A stretch of 64,000 nt of DNA from Solimonas sp041659605. GTDB lineage: Bacteria > Pseudomonadota > Gammaproteobacteria > Nevskiales > Nevskiaceae. The stretch lies in contig JBAZXW010000025.1 of the NCBI GenBank assembly GCA_041659605.1, positions 1 through 64,000 on the forward strand, in the 5' to 3' direction. Shown here piece after piece: positions 1 to 8,072 of this stretch. The notes under the pieces are model-generated. The model made no database searches, was not told where the DNA came from, and worked only from the letters and a program-made list of their open reading frames with translations. Position 1 is the first letter of the stretch, and each line of letters starts with the position of its first letter. The translations under genes were made by a program, and so were the position numbers.

Positions 1-1
1 G

Positions 2-412
2 GAAGCCTGCTCGTACCGCCTCGCCTGCGTCAGCATCCGCAAGCGCTATCCCGGCCACGCGCGCCGCATCATGATGGGCATCTGGTCCTACCTGCGCCAA
101 TTCACCTACACCAAGTTCGTGATCGTGACCGACGCGGACATCAACGTTCGTGACTGGAAGGAAGTGATGTGGGCGCTGTCCACGCGCATGGACCCGGCGC
201 GCGACACACTCATGATCGAGCGCACGCCGATCGACTATCTCGACTTCGCCAGTCCGGAGTCCGGCCTCGGCGGCAAGCTCGGCTTCGATGCGACGCGCAA
301 GCTGGCGCAGGAGCGCTCGCGTCCCGAGGGCCGGCCGATCGCAATGCGCGAGGACGTCGTTCGCCGCGTCGACGCGCTGTGGACACAGGTTTTTGGGGCG
401 TCGCCTATTTGA
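2..412 (+). CDS. ubiD: UbiD-family decarboxylase, C-terminal part (5' end outside window)
   Basis: This is the last 136 residues of a UbiD-type 3-octaprenyl-4-hydroxybenzoate decarboxylase, the prenyl-FMN enzyme of ubiquinone synthesis. The frame is open from the first bases and the gene starts before the window. The segment TDADINVRDWKEVMWALSTR, then MDPARDT, TPIDYLDFASP and GLGGKLGFDAT are the hallmark C-terminal motifs of UbiD. The stop codon at 410-412 lies inside an FNR-type dyad that serves the next gene. A UbiD-like aromatic decarboxylase cannot be excluded from a fragment, but the match to the canonical UbiD tail is close. Confidence 0.9.
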   Translation, partial: EACSYRLACVSIRKRYPGHARRIMMGIWSYLRQFTYTKFVIVTDADINVRDWKEVMWALSTRMDPARDTLMIERTPIDYLDFASPESGLGGKLGFDATRKLAQERSRPEGRPIAMREDVVRRVDALWTQVFGASPI

Positions 413-422
413 TCTACGTCAA
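409..422 (+). promoter_or_regulatory. FNR/DNR-type box upstream of acyl-CoA dehydrogenase
   Basis: TTGATCTACGTCAA is a full match to the TTGAY-N4-RTCAA dyad of the CRP/FNR superfamily (FNR, ANR, DNR). It ends 61 bp before the ATG at 484 and overlaps the ubiD stop codon. This spacing recurs at several other boxes in the window. Binding is inferred. Confidence 0.6.
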
Positions 423-483
423 GACCATCGCCCGGGGCCTGTGTAGCTTGCTTCAGACGAAGTCGTGACCAGGAGGCCGGGGT

Positions 484-1758
484 ATGGACGATGTAGTCAC
501 ACGAAGCGCTGTGCTGGGAGCCGAGCTTCCACCACGTGGACTGGAGGGACCGCTGTCGCACGCGCAGATCGCACTGGCAGACACCGCGCATCGGTTCGCA
601 CACAGTGTGATGCGACCTTCGGCGGAAAAGCTCGATCGCCTCGCGCCCGGCGCGGTGGTTGCCGCCGGCTCGCCGTTCTGGACGGTCCAGCAACAGTTCG
701 CCGCTTTCGGCATCGACGCGCAGACGCTGCATGAGCTGCCGCCACAGGAAGGCGCGGAACTGCAGAGCATCCTGTTCGAGGAACTGGGCTGGGGGGATGC
801 CGGATTGGCGGTGTCGTTCGGCGCCGGCATGCTGCCAGCCACCGTCGCGCTGCTGCTGAACCGCCCGGACATCGCGCAGCGCTGGCGCGGCAAGGGGCTC
901 GGCGCCTGGGGCATCACCGAGCCGGACCACGGCACGGACATGCTCGACTACGACGGCGCACTCGCCGCTGCCGGCAGCGCGTCCGGCCGGCCCAACTGCG
1001 TCGCCACCGCGGTCGGCGACGGGCTGGTGATCCGCGGGCAGAAGTCGGCTTGGGTCTCCAACGGCCCGGTGGCGACGCACTGCATCCTGTTCTGCGCGTA
1101 CGAGGAGGGCGAGGCGGTCCGCGGTGGTTGCGTACTGATGGTTCCGCTCGACGCGCAGGGCGTTTCGCGCGGGCAGCCGCTGGACAAGCTCGGTCAGCGC
1201 GCGTTGCCGCAGGGCGAGATCTACTTCGACAACGTTTGCGTCGGACGCGACTGCCTGCTCGCCGGAGCCGACGACTACACACGCGCCGTCTACCTGACGC
1301 TGGCGCACGCCAATGCCGGCATGGGCGCGGCCTTCGTCGGTGTCGCGCGAGCCGCCTACGAGCACGCGCTCGCCTACGCGCACCAGCGCCGCCAGGGCGG
1401 CGCGCCGCTGATCCGCCATCAGAACGTGCGCTACCGGCTGTTCCACATGTTCCGCAAGATCGAGGCGGCGCGCGCGCTGAACCGCCACGCGATGCGCTAC
1501 AACGCGCTGCATCCCGAACGACCCGCGCTACAGGGCTCGATCGCGTCGAAGATCACGTCGACGCAGACCGCGTTCGAAGTCGCCAGCGACGCGCTGCAGA
1601 TCTTCGGCGGCGCCGGACTCGCGCGCGAGTTCCCGCTCGAGAAACTGCTGCGTGACGCACGTGCCGCGCTGATCGAAGACGGCTGCAACGAGGCGCTGGC
1701 GATCAAGGGCGGCGCCTGCCTGATGGATCCAGGCTTGCTCACGGAGATTCGGTCATGA
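484..1758 (+). CDS. Acyl-CoA dehydrogenase
   Basis: A 424-residue FAD flavoenzyme of the acyl-CoA dehydrogenase fold, expected to oxidise an acyl-CoA at the alpha-beta bond. It shows the family order: alpha-helical N-domain, a central beta-domain with GAWGITEPDHGTDM, the segment LGQRALPQGEIYFDNV, and a C-terminal helical domain with FGGAGLAREFPLEKLLRDAR. The C-terminal LIEDG corresponds to the usual catalytic-base region (Glu retained). AGGAGG stands 6 nt before the ATG. It overlaps the next gene by 4 nt (ATGA) and has an FNR-type box upstream. It is clearly paralogous to the enzyme at 41488-42768, so the two may act in the same catabolic route. Substrate unknown. Confidence 0.9.
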   Translation: MDDVVTRSAVLGAELPPRGLEGPLSHAQIALADTAHRFAHSVMRPSAEKLDRLAPGAVVAAGSPFWTVQQQFAAFGIDAQTLHELPPQEGAELQSILFEELGWGDAGLAVSFGAGMLPATVALLLNRPDIAQRWRGKGLGAWGITEPDHGTDMLDYDGALAAAGSASGRPNCVATAVGDGLVIRGQKSAWVSNGPVATHCILFCAYEEGEAVRGGCVLMVPLDAQGVSRGQPLDKLGQRALPQGEIYFDNVCVGRDCLLAGADDYTRAVYLTLAHANAGMGAAFVGVARAAYEHALAYAHQRRQGGAPLIRHQNVRYRLFHMFRKIEAARALNRHAMRYNALHPERPALQGSIASKITSTQTAFEVASDALQIFGGAGLAREFPLEKLLRDARAALIEDGCNEALAIKGGACLMDPGLLTEIRS

Positions 1759-2561
1759 ACGCGGAAGGCGCGGCGAAGTCCAGACCTGTGAATCCGTATT
1801 CGCACCCCTTTCTCGTCGGCACGCAGCAGGTCGCGGCGCATTGCTCCGCCGGTCCCTGCGACATGCCGATTCTTTACGACGACGCCAGCCAAGTGTTCTC
1901 GGTGTGGCGCGTGCCGCTTGCCGCCGCCGCGGCGCTGCTCCCGGATGCCCGCCTCGAGCCGCTGCCGGTGTTCGGCAAGGCGATCGCCGGCTTTGTTGCT
2001 TTCGAGTACCGCGGCACGACGGCCGGCGCCTACAACGAGATCGGCCTGGTCGTGTTGGCGCGGCGCCGCAAGACTGCGCCGTCGCTGTGGCGGGTGCTGC
2101 GGCATCCCGAGGCCGAGCCCGACGCCGGCTTCTACGTTGTCAACCTGCCGGTGACGACGGCGCTCGCGCGCGCCGCCGGCGTGGAGTTCTGGGGCTACCC
2201 CAAGTACGTCAATCCAATCCGCACCGTGTTCGGACGCGACACTGTGCATGTCGAGCTCGAGGGCGAACTCACGTTCGACCATCGCACCGGCGTTGGCTTA
2301 ACGCTTGACGCGTTTGCCGTCACGACGTTCTCAATCCTGCGCGGCAGACTGCTGCACACGGTGATCCCGACGCACGGCCGCGTGCGCTTCGGCGGCGCCG
2401 GCACGGTGGTACTCAAGCGCAGCGGCGACGGTCCAACCGCGCGCACCGTGGAGGCGCTCGGGCTGGACTGCCGAAGACCGCTGGCGGTGTTTCGCAACGA
2501 CCAGTTGCGAGTGGTGCTTCCGTACGGTGTCGCAGTGACTCAATCCAAGCGTTCGTCCTGA
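1755..2561 (+). CDS. Acetoacetate decarboxylase-like protein
   Basis: A 268-residue protein of the acetoacetate decarboxylase (ADC) superfamily. The segment EFWGYPKYV around residues 155-163 matches the ADC signature in which the lysine forms the Schiff base with the keto acid. N-terminal MPILYDD and the FEYRGT region also fit the fold. Translation is coupled to the upstream acyl-CoA dehydrogenase by an ATGA overlap. Many ADC-fold proteins in such settings are not true acetoacetate decarboxylases but act on other keto acids or as aldolase-dehydratases, so the substrate is open. Confidence 0.75.
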   Translation: MNAEGAAKSRPVNPYSHPFLVGTQQVAAHCSAGPCDMPILYDDASQVFSVWRVPLAAAAALLPDARLEPLPVFGKAIAGFVAFEYRGTTAGAYNEIGLVVLARRRKTAPSLWRVLRHPEAEPDAGFYVVNLPVTTALARAAGVEFWGYPKYVNPIRTVFGRDTVHVELEGELTFDHRTGVGLTLDAFAVTTFSILRGRLLHTVIPTHGRVRFGGAGTVVLKRSGDGPTARTVEALGLDCRRPLAVFRNDQLRVVLPYGVAVTQSKRSS

Positions 2562-2626
2562 TCTGCATGGCCGCGATCTTCGCGGGCGGCCGGAATTGAG
2601 TCGCGCAGGTCCTGGAGACTGTCGAC

Positions 2627-2923
2627 GTGTCCATGAATCATCGCGACCAGGAGGCGGAAGTCGAACGAATGCGCGCAATGTTCGAGGCGCAACTGGAGGC
2701 GCGCGAGCACGAGATTGGAACGACGTTCAACATGAGCGTGCTGCTGCGCGGATTCATCATGGCGACGGGCAGCAAAGGGCTGGCCAAGACAAGAGTGGCC
2801 AGGATAAGGGCGGAGGCGCGAGAACAGATACGGCGTACGGAAAGCGGACTGTGCGGGTGCAGCAAGTGCCTCGCGCAGTCGAACCGCGATGAGGTTTCGA
2901 CGCGGTTGCTGAACGGCAGCTAG
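2627..2923 (+). CDS. Small charged protein with a CGCSKC motif, unknown function
   Basis: A 98-residue reading frame starting at GTG 2627 with GGAG 9 nt upstream; an ATG at 2633 is the alternative. The sequence is rich in Arg and Glu, predicted mainly helical, with no signal peptide or membrane span. It carries a compact CGCSKC motif at about residues 78-83 that could bind a metal. It lies on the same strand as the two preceding genes, 65 nt downstream of the ADC-like gene. I do not recognise the family. Coding status rests on the ribosome binding site, length and codon use. Confidence 0.5.
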   Translation: MSMNHRDQEAEVERMRAMFEAQLEAREHEIGTTFNMSVLLRGFIMATGSKGLAKTRVARIRAEAREQIRRTESGLCGCSKCLAQSNRDEVSTRLLNGS

Positions 2924-2996
2924 ATTCCGATCTCGGCCACGACGGGTGCGATACGGAACAGCCGCTGCAACTCGGGTGTTACCGGCCTGTCCATGG

Positions 2997-4661
2997 CTAG
3001 GAGCAATAGCTCGCGGACCAGGCGCGCTCGATCAGCACGGCGTGCGGCGCACGCGCGGGCAGGGTGCCGAGCGCCAGGCCGTGGTGCCCGTCCAGGCGCG
3101 AAGCGCAGAACGTTTCGGCGACCGCGGCCGGGCCTGCACGCAGCAAGATCGACGCCTGCAGCGCCAGCGCGGCGCGCTCGACGATCGTCCTCAAGCGCAG
3201 CTCGATGCCGTCGTGTTGGTCGAGATCGCGTCTGAGTTCCGCGATGGTGCGGTCCAGCGCCGGATGGCCGCCGCGTGCGGCTTCAAGCTCGCCGAACAGC
3301 GCGTCCCTCGCCGCCGGCTCCTTCACCAGCGCGCGCAGAACGTCCAGACACTGGATGTTGCCGCAGCCCTCCCACAGCGAGTTGAGCGGAGCCTCTCGGT
3401 ACAGCCGCGGCAGGATCGAGTCCTCGACGTAGCCGGCTCCGCCCAGGCACTCCTGCGCCTCGGCGATGAACGCCGGCGCACGACGGCACACCCAGTACTT
3501 TCCTATCGGCGTCGCCACGCGCGCGAAGGCTGCGGCGGCTTCGCTGTAGGGCGACTCGTCCACCGCGCGGCCGATGCGCAGCAGCAGCGCCAGGGCCGCT
3601 TCCGACTCCAGCGCGAGATCGGCGAGCACGTTCTGCATCAGCGGCTGGTCGACGAGCCGCTTGCCGAACGCGGTACGGTGGTGGGCGTGGTGGATTGCCT
3701 GCACCAGCGCCTGGCGCATGATCGCGGCAGAGCCGACGATGCAGTCGAGCCGGGTCAACGCGACCATCTCCAGGATCGTAGCGATGCCACGGCCCTCCTC
3801 GCCGATCATCACCGCGTGCGCGCCGGCGAACTCCGCTTCGCAGGATGCGTTGCTCCAGTTGCCGAGCTTGTCCTTCAGGCGCTGGAGGCGCAGCGCATTG
3901 CGCGTGCCGTCGGGAAGAATGCGCGGCATCAGGAAACACGACAGGCCGCCTTCGGCCTGCGCCAGCACCAGGAAGGCGTCGGACATCGGCGCCGACAGGA
4001 ACCACTTGTGACCGACCAGCTCGTAGTCGCGGCCCGGCCCACGTGCGCCGAGCGCGCGCGCGCGCGTGCTGTTGCAGCGCACGTCCGAGCCGCCCTGCTT
4101 CTCGGTCATGCCCATGCCTATGGTGGCGCCGAGCTTGTTCGCCACCGGAATCGGATGCGGGTCGTAATACAGCGACAGCACGCGCGGTAGCCATTCGGCG
4201 GCGACTTCCGGCTGCGCCTTCAGGACCGGCACGCTGGCGTGGGTCATGGTGAGCGGACAGTCTGCGCCCTGTTCGGCCTGCGCGAAGAGGTAGTACAGCG
4301 CCAGTCTTATGACCTGCGCGCCGGCGCGCGGCTCGCGCCAGGGCAGCGCGTGCAAGCCGTGCGCGATGCCGGTTTCCATCAGCCGGTGATAGGCCGGTTG
4401 GAATTCCACCTCGTCGAGGCGATGGCCGTAGCGGTCGAACAGGCGCAGCGCCGGCTTGTTCTGATTGGCCGCGAAGCCCAGCTCGATCAGCTTGCCGCCG
4501 GCGAGCCCGCCCATGCGACGCAGGCGATCCTCGTCCCAGGCACCACCCTCGCGCTTCACCGCTTCGCGCAAGGGCCGGTCGGTGGCGTAGGCGTCGTAGC
4601 CGGCCAGCGGCGGCGGTTGATTCTCGACGGTATGCGTGAGGAAACGGTCGGGGTGGTTCAT
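2997..4661 (-). CDS. aidB: AidB-like acyl-CoA dehydrogenase-fold flavoprotein
   Basis: A 554-residue protein of the AidB branch of the acyl-CoA dehydrogenase superfamily. Diagnostic features are LTMTHASVPVL, the stretch IGMGMTEKQGGSDVR, GHKWFLSAPMSDAFLVLAQ, and the C-terminal NSLWEGCGNIQCLDVLRA. The extra C-terminal domain beyond residue about 440 and the total length fit AidB (about 540 residues). E. coli AidB binds DNA and FAD and protects against alkylating agents of the nitrosoguanidine type. The gene diverges from fabA, and an FNR-type box 56 bp upstream of its start (4718-4731) suggests induction without oxygen, when nitrate or nitrite respiration can form nitrosating species. Confidence 0.85.
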   Translation of the reverse strand: MNHPDRFLTHTVENQPPPLAGYDAYATDRPLREAVKREGGAWDEDRLRRMGGLAGGKLIELGFAANQNKPALRLFDRYGHRLDEVEFQPAYHRLMETGIAHGLHALPWREPRAGAQVIRLALYYLFAQAEQGADCPLTMTHASVPVLKAQPEVAAEWLPRVLSLYYDPHPIPVANKLGATIGMGMTEKQGGSDVRCNSTRARALGARGPGRDYELVGHKWFLSAPMSDAFLVLAQAEGGLSCFLMPRILPDGTRNALRLQRLKDKLGNWSNASCEAEFAGAHAVMIGEEGRGIATILEMVALTRLDCIVGSAAIMRQALVQAIHHAHHRTAFGKRLVDQPLMQNVLADLALESEAALALLLRIGRAVDESPYSEAAAAFARVATPIGKYWVCRRAPAFIAEAQECLGGAGYVEDSILPRLYREAPLNSLWEGCGNIQCLDVLRALVKEPAARDALFGELEAARGGHPALDRTIAELRRDLDQHDGIELRLRTIVERAALALQASILLRAGPAAVAETFCASRLDGHHGLALGTLPARAPHAVLIERAWSASYCS

Positions 4662-4717
4662 GGGCGCGCCTGGCAGTGAGCAACGAACGATCGTCGCGCC
4701 ATCGCGTGCGGATGCAC

Positions 4718-4731
4718 TTGACCTACATCAA
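4718..4731 (+). promoter_or_regulatory. FNR/DNR-type box in the aidB-fabA divergent region
   Basis: TTGACCTACATCAA matches TTGAY-N4-RTCAA. It lies 56 bp upstream of the aidB-like start on the minus strand and 164 bp upstream of fabA on the plus strand. Its distance fits the aidB-like gene better. Regulation is inferred from the motif. Confidence 0.6.
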
Positions 4732-4895
4732 GAGCCCGGCCGAGACCCGCGCGCATGCTGCCGCCCGCCTTGAACCGGGAAGATCGCGATGGACGGCAGA
4801 CGATGGAAGACAGGGTGGATGTCAGCGATAGCGGTATCGGTGCTGACGATCGTGACGCTCAGCGCCTGCGGGCCGCTGGGCCTGGCGTTCGCCCG

Positions 4896-5443
4896 ATGAG
4901 CGCGATTCTGGCCGTCTCGCAGAACGCCACCGAACCGGCGAGCGCCTACGGTCGCGACGAGCTGCTGAGCTGCGCGCAGGGCGGGCTGTTCGGACTCGAC
5001 CACGCACGCCTGCCGGCGCCGCCGATGTTGATGGTCGATCGCATCACGCGCGTCGCGCGCGACGGCGGCGCGCACGGTAAGGGCGAGCTGCTGGCCGAGC
5101 TCGACATCCGGCCCGACCTGTGGTTTTTCGGCTGCCATTTTCCCGGCGATCCGGTGATGCCCGGCTGCTTGGGGTTGGACGCGCTGTGGCAGCTCACCGG
5201 CTTCTTCCTCGCGTGGAGCGGCTACAGCGGTCGCGGCCGTGCGCTCGGCGTCGGCGAAGTGCGCTTCCGCGGCCAGGTGCTTCCGGACGCGCGGCGCGTC
5301 AGCTACCGGCTCGACATCAAGCGCGTCTTCGCCGGCCGGCTGGTCANNNNNNNNNNGGCAGCCTCGCGGTCGACGGCCACGAGATCTACAGCGCGAAGGA
5401 GCTGCGCGTGGGCCTGTTCCAGACCGGCGAGATGATGGCGTGA
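4896..5443 (+). CDS. fabA: 3-hydroxydecanoyl-ACP dehydratase/isomerase, interrupted by assembly gap
   Basis: FabA introduces the cis double bond of unsaturated fatty acids by dehydrating 3-hydroxydecanoyl-ACP and isomerising the product. LPAPPMLMVDR, then WFFGCHFPGDPVMPGCLGLD hold the active-site His and Asp. GRALGVGEVRFRGQVLP follows, and the C-terminal AVDGHEIYSAKELRVGLFQ is typical. The ATG at 4896 gives the normal N-terminus. Ten Ns at 5347-5356 split the frame: the parts before and after differ by one base in phase, so the true gap is not 10 bases. Comparison with E. coli FabA suggests about 14 missing bases. The stop overlaps fabB by 4 nt (GTGA). Not a real frameshift in my view. Confidence 0.9.
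5347..5356. other. Assembly gap of ten Ns
   Basis: A run of ten N lies inside fabA between the codons for GRLV and GSLAVDG. The coding phase before and after the gap disagrees, so the run is a placeholder rather than a measured length. Confidence 0.99.
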
Positions 5444-6675
5444 AGACACGCCGCGTCGTCGTCACCGGCTTGGGCATCGTGTCCTGCCTGGGCAACGATG
5501 CGCACAGCGTCGTCGAGTCCTTGCACGCCGGCCGCTCCGGTATCCGCTTCATTCCGGAATACCGCGACGCCGGCCTGCGCAGCCAGGTCGCCGGCGCGAT
5601 CGAGATCGACCGCGAGGCACTGGTCGATCGCCGCCTGCGCCGCTTCATGGGCGACGCCGCGCTGTTCGCCTGCGTGGCGATGCAGCAGGCGATCGCCGAC
5701 GCCGGGCTGACGCCCGCCGAAGTCTCGCACCCGCGCACCGGCCTGATTGCCGGCACCGGCGGCGCCTCGCCGTCCAACCTGGTCGAGGCTGCGGACAACC
5801 TGCGCGCGCGCGGCGTCAAGCGTGTCGGGCCGTACATGGTTCCGCGCACGATGGGCAGCACCGTGTCCGCCGGCCTGGCCACCGCCTTCGGCATCAAGGG
5901 CCTGAACTACTCGATCAGTTCCGCCTGCGCCACCAGTGCGCACTGTATCGGACATGCGGCCGACCAGATCCGTGCCGGCCGGCAGGATCTGGTCTTCGCC
6001 GGCGGCGGCGAGGAGGAGCACTGGTCGATGGCGATGCTGTTCGACGCGATGGGCGCGCTGTCCACGCGCCGCAACGATCGGCCGGGCGAGGCCTCGCGCG
6101 CCTACGATCGCGACCGCGACGGCTTCGTGATCGCCGGCGGCGGCGGCATGCTCGTGTTGGAGGAACTCGAGCACGCGCGCGCCCGCGGCGCGAAGATCCA
6201 CGCCGAGCTGACTGGCTACGGCGCGACTTCCGACGGCGAGGACATGGTCGCGCCGTCCGGCGAAGGTGCGGTGCGCTGCATGCGCCAAGCCTTGGCCACC
6301 GTCGACGCGCCGGTGGACTACATCAACGCGCACGGCACCAGCACGCCGGCCGGCGATGTCGTCGAGCTGTGCGCGATCCGCGAAGTGTTCGGCGAGCAGG
6401 TGCCGCCGATTAGCTCCACCAAGTCCCTGTCCGGCCACTCGCTGGGCGCGGCAGGCGTGCACGAGGCGATCTACTGCCTGCTGATGCTGCAGCACGGTTT
6501 CATCGCCGCCTCCGCCAACATCCAGACGCTCGACGAAGCCGCGCAGGGCATGCCGATCGTGCGCGAGCGCCGCGACAGTGTGCGTCTCGACACCGTGCTG
6601 TCGAACAGCTTCGGCTTCGGTGGCACCAACGGCTGCCTGGTGTTCCAGCGCCTGCGCGACGACCGCGCGCGCTAA
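5440..6675 (+). CDS. fabB: 3-oxoacyl-ACP synthase I
   Basis: A 411-residue beta-ketoacyl-ACP synthase of the FabB type, which elongates unsaturated acyl-ACPs after FabA. The GTG at 5440 overlaps the fabA stop and gives the standard N-terminus KTRRVVVTGLGIVSCLGND. The catalytic Cys lies in SISSACATSAHCIG, the two catalytic His in INAHGTSTPAGD and SLSGHSLGAAG, and the C-terminal NSFGFGGTNG loop is present. The fabA-fabB pairing is the standard gammaproteobacterial arrangement. A longer upstream reading frame exists but runs through fabA out of phase and is discounted. Confidence 0.95.
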   Translation: MKTRRVVVTGLGIVSCLGNDAHSVVESLHAGRSGIRFIPEYRDAGLRSQVAGAIEIDREALVDRRLRRFMGDAALFACVAMQQAIADAGLTPAEVSHPRTGLIAGTGGASPSNLVEAADNLRARGVKRVGPYMVPRTMGSTVSAGLATAFGIKGLNYSISSACATSAHCIGHAADQIRAGRQDLVFAGGGEEEHWSMAMLFDAMGALSTRRNDRPGEASRAYDRDRDGFVIAGGGGMLVLEELEHARARGAKIHAELTGYGATSDGEDMVAPSGEGAVRCMRQALATVDAPVDYINAHGTSTPAGDVVELCAIREVFGEQVPPISSTKSLSGHSLGAAGVHEAIYCLLMLQHGFIAASANIQTLDEAAQGMPIVRERRDSVRLDTVLSNSFGFGGTNGCLVFQRLRDDRAR

Positions 6676-6684
6676 GGCATTGTC

Positions 6685-7980
6685 ATGACACGACTGCTCG
6701 TGATCGTTCTGTCTCTGCACATGGCCGCATGCGTCGGGGACAGTGATGTCATGCGGCCCGGAAGCACCGGCAATTTTCCCACCACGGCCCAGTCGGTGCC
6801 GAAAGTGATTCTGGACGGCGACGTGGGTCCCGATCCCTGCGATGTCGGCACGCTGGCCATGGCGCACAACCTGCACCGTGCCGGCGAGATCCAACTGCTT
6901 GGCTTCATGGCAACGTTGCCTGAGTCCAGCAACATCGAAGTCATCGACATCCTGAACAAATGGTACGGCCACGACTTTCCGATCGGCGTGTTCAAGGATC
7001 CGTCCGACCAGGGCTACAGCCAGAACGTGCAACTGGCCTCGACCGTCACACATGAACTGTTTCCCGCCACCCGCATCATTGCCCGCCATTACGCCGACTG
7101 GGCGCCACAGACCTACGATTCCGTACAGGGCAGTGCCGAGCTATACCGTCAACTCCTGGCGGCCGAGCCGGATCACAGTGTGACGATGTTGACCGTCGGT
7201 CAGTTATACAACCTCAAGGCTCTGCTGAATTCCGGCCCGGATGAGTTCTCGCCGTTAAGCGGCATGCAACTGGTGCAGGCCAAGGCAGACCGCATCATCA
7301 TGATGGTGGGTGGCTTTGGCGACACGATCACGTCCGACGATCTGGCCTTTTACGAGGCGGAATATTTCAACAATCCCCCAAACACCTACGGTGTGCTGAC
7401 GGTGGCCGTACATTCGTCCACCGGCAATGGCTTTGGTGCCGAATACAACGCCCAAGGCTGGTATCCCGGGCTGACCCAGAGCGTGTTTGAAAAGCTGAAC
7501 GAACTCGACTTGCCCAAGGTCATCATCGGCCATGAGCCGGGTTGGCGAGTGCCGGCCGGCGAGGCCTACAACGAGCTGGACGTGCTTCATCCGGTCCGCA
7601 TGGCGTATGTCGAGAACAACATTCCCTCCAAGGATATCCATCCCAGCGTTGTGAAGAACGACCCGGCCTATGACGAGCTGGCGCTGCTGTACTTGGCGCG
7701 GGGCAAGGGCGACTGGTTCGAGGAGCTGAGCGGACATGCCGTGTTCGAGCAGCTCGGGACGTCCACTTGGTTCGATGAGCCTGAATTTCAGCACACACGT
7801 CTGACACTGGCTCCCCGTGCCAACGAGGGCAAACGTCTGTCCCGGCTGATTGAAAGCCTAGTGATGGGCGAGCCAGACACCTGGCGCTCGCAGAAAGTGG
7901 ATCGGAGTCGAATGCCACTTACTTTCGCCGCGACGGCGCGGAGATTGTCGCCAAGGCATCGATTGCTTGAAGGAAGCTGA
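6685..7980 (+). CDS. Nucleoside-hydrolase-like lipoprotein with altered metal motif
   Basis: A 431-residue protein with a lipoprotein-type signal (lipobox near HMAAC, residues 12-16) followed by an inosine-uridine nucleoside hydrolase-like domain. LDGDVGPDPCDVGTLAM at about residues 43-59 corresponds to the calcium-binding DxDxGPDxDDxGA motif, but one aspartate is cysteine here. A later segment, MMVGGFGDT, fits the fold. Base composition is visibly less GC-rich than the flanks, with codons such as ATT, TTT and TAT more common, which suggests transfer. The last 30 residues (after MGEPDTW) look low-complexity basic and may be a chimeric or eroded tail. Activity is doubtful. Confidence 0.6.
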   Translation: MTRLLVIVLSLHMAACVGDSDVMRPGSTGNFPTTAQSVPKVILDGDVGPDPCDVGTLAMAHNLHRAGEIQLLGFMATLPESSNIEVIDILNKWYGHDFPIGVFKDPSDQGYSQNVQLASTVTHELFPATRIIARHYADWAPQTYDSVQGSAELYRQLLAAEPDHSVTMLTVGQLYNLKALLNSGPDEFSPLSGMQLVQAKADRIIMMVGGFGDTITSDDLAFYEAEYFNNPPNTYGVLTVAVHSSTGNGFGAEYNAQGWYPGLTQSVFEKLNELDLPKVIIGHEPGWRVPAGEAYNELDVLHPVRMAYVENNIPSKDIHPSVVKNDPAYDELALLYLARGKGDWFEELSGHAVFEQLGTSTWFDEPEFQHTRLTLAPRANEGKRLSRLIESLVMGEPDTWRSQKVDRSRMPLTFAATARRLSPRHRLLEGS

Positions 7981-8072
7981 CGGCCGGGCGAACAGGTGAT
8001 GGCTCCATGCTTTGAGATTCCTGCGTCCCGCGACGGGATGCGCGGGTAGCGGTTCGCGCAGGCGCAGACCCA

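Noticed and set aside
5239..6675. Longer fabB reading frame starting at 5239
   Set aside because: It runs out of phase through fabA and across the N gap; GTG 5440 gives the normal FabB N-terminus and an overlap with the fabA stop.
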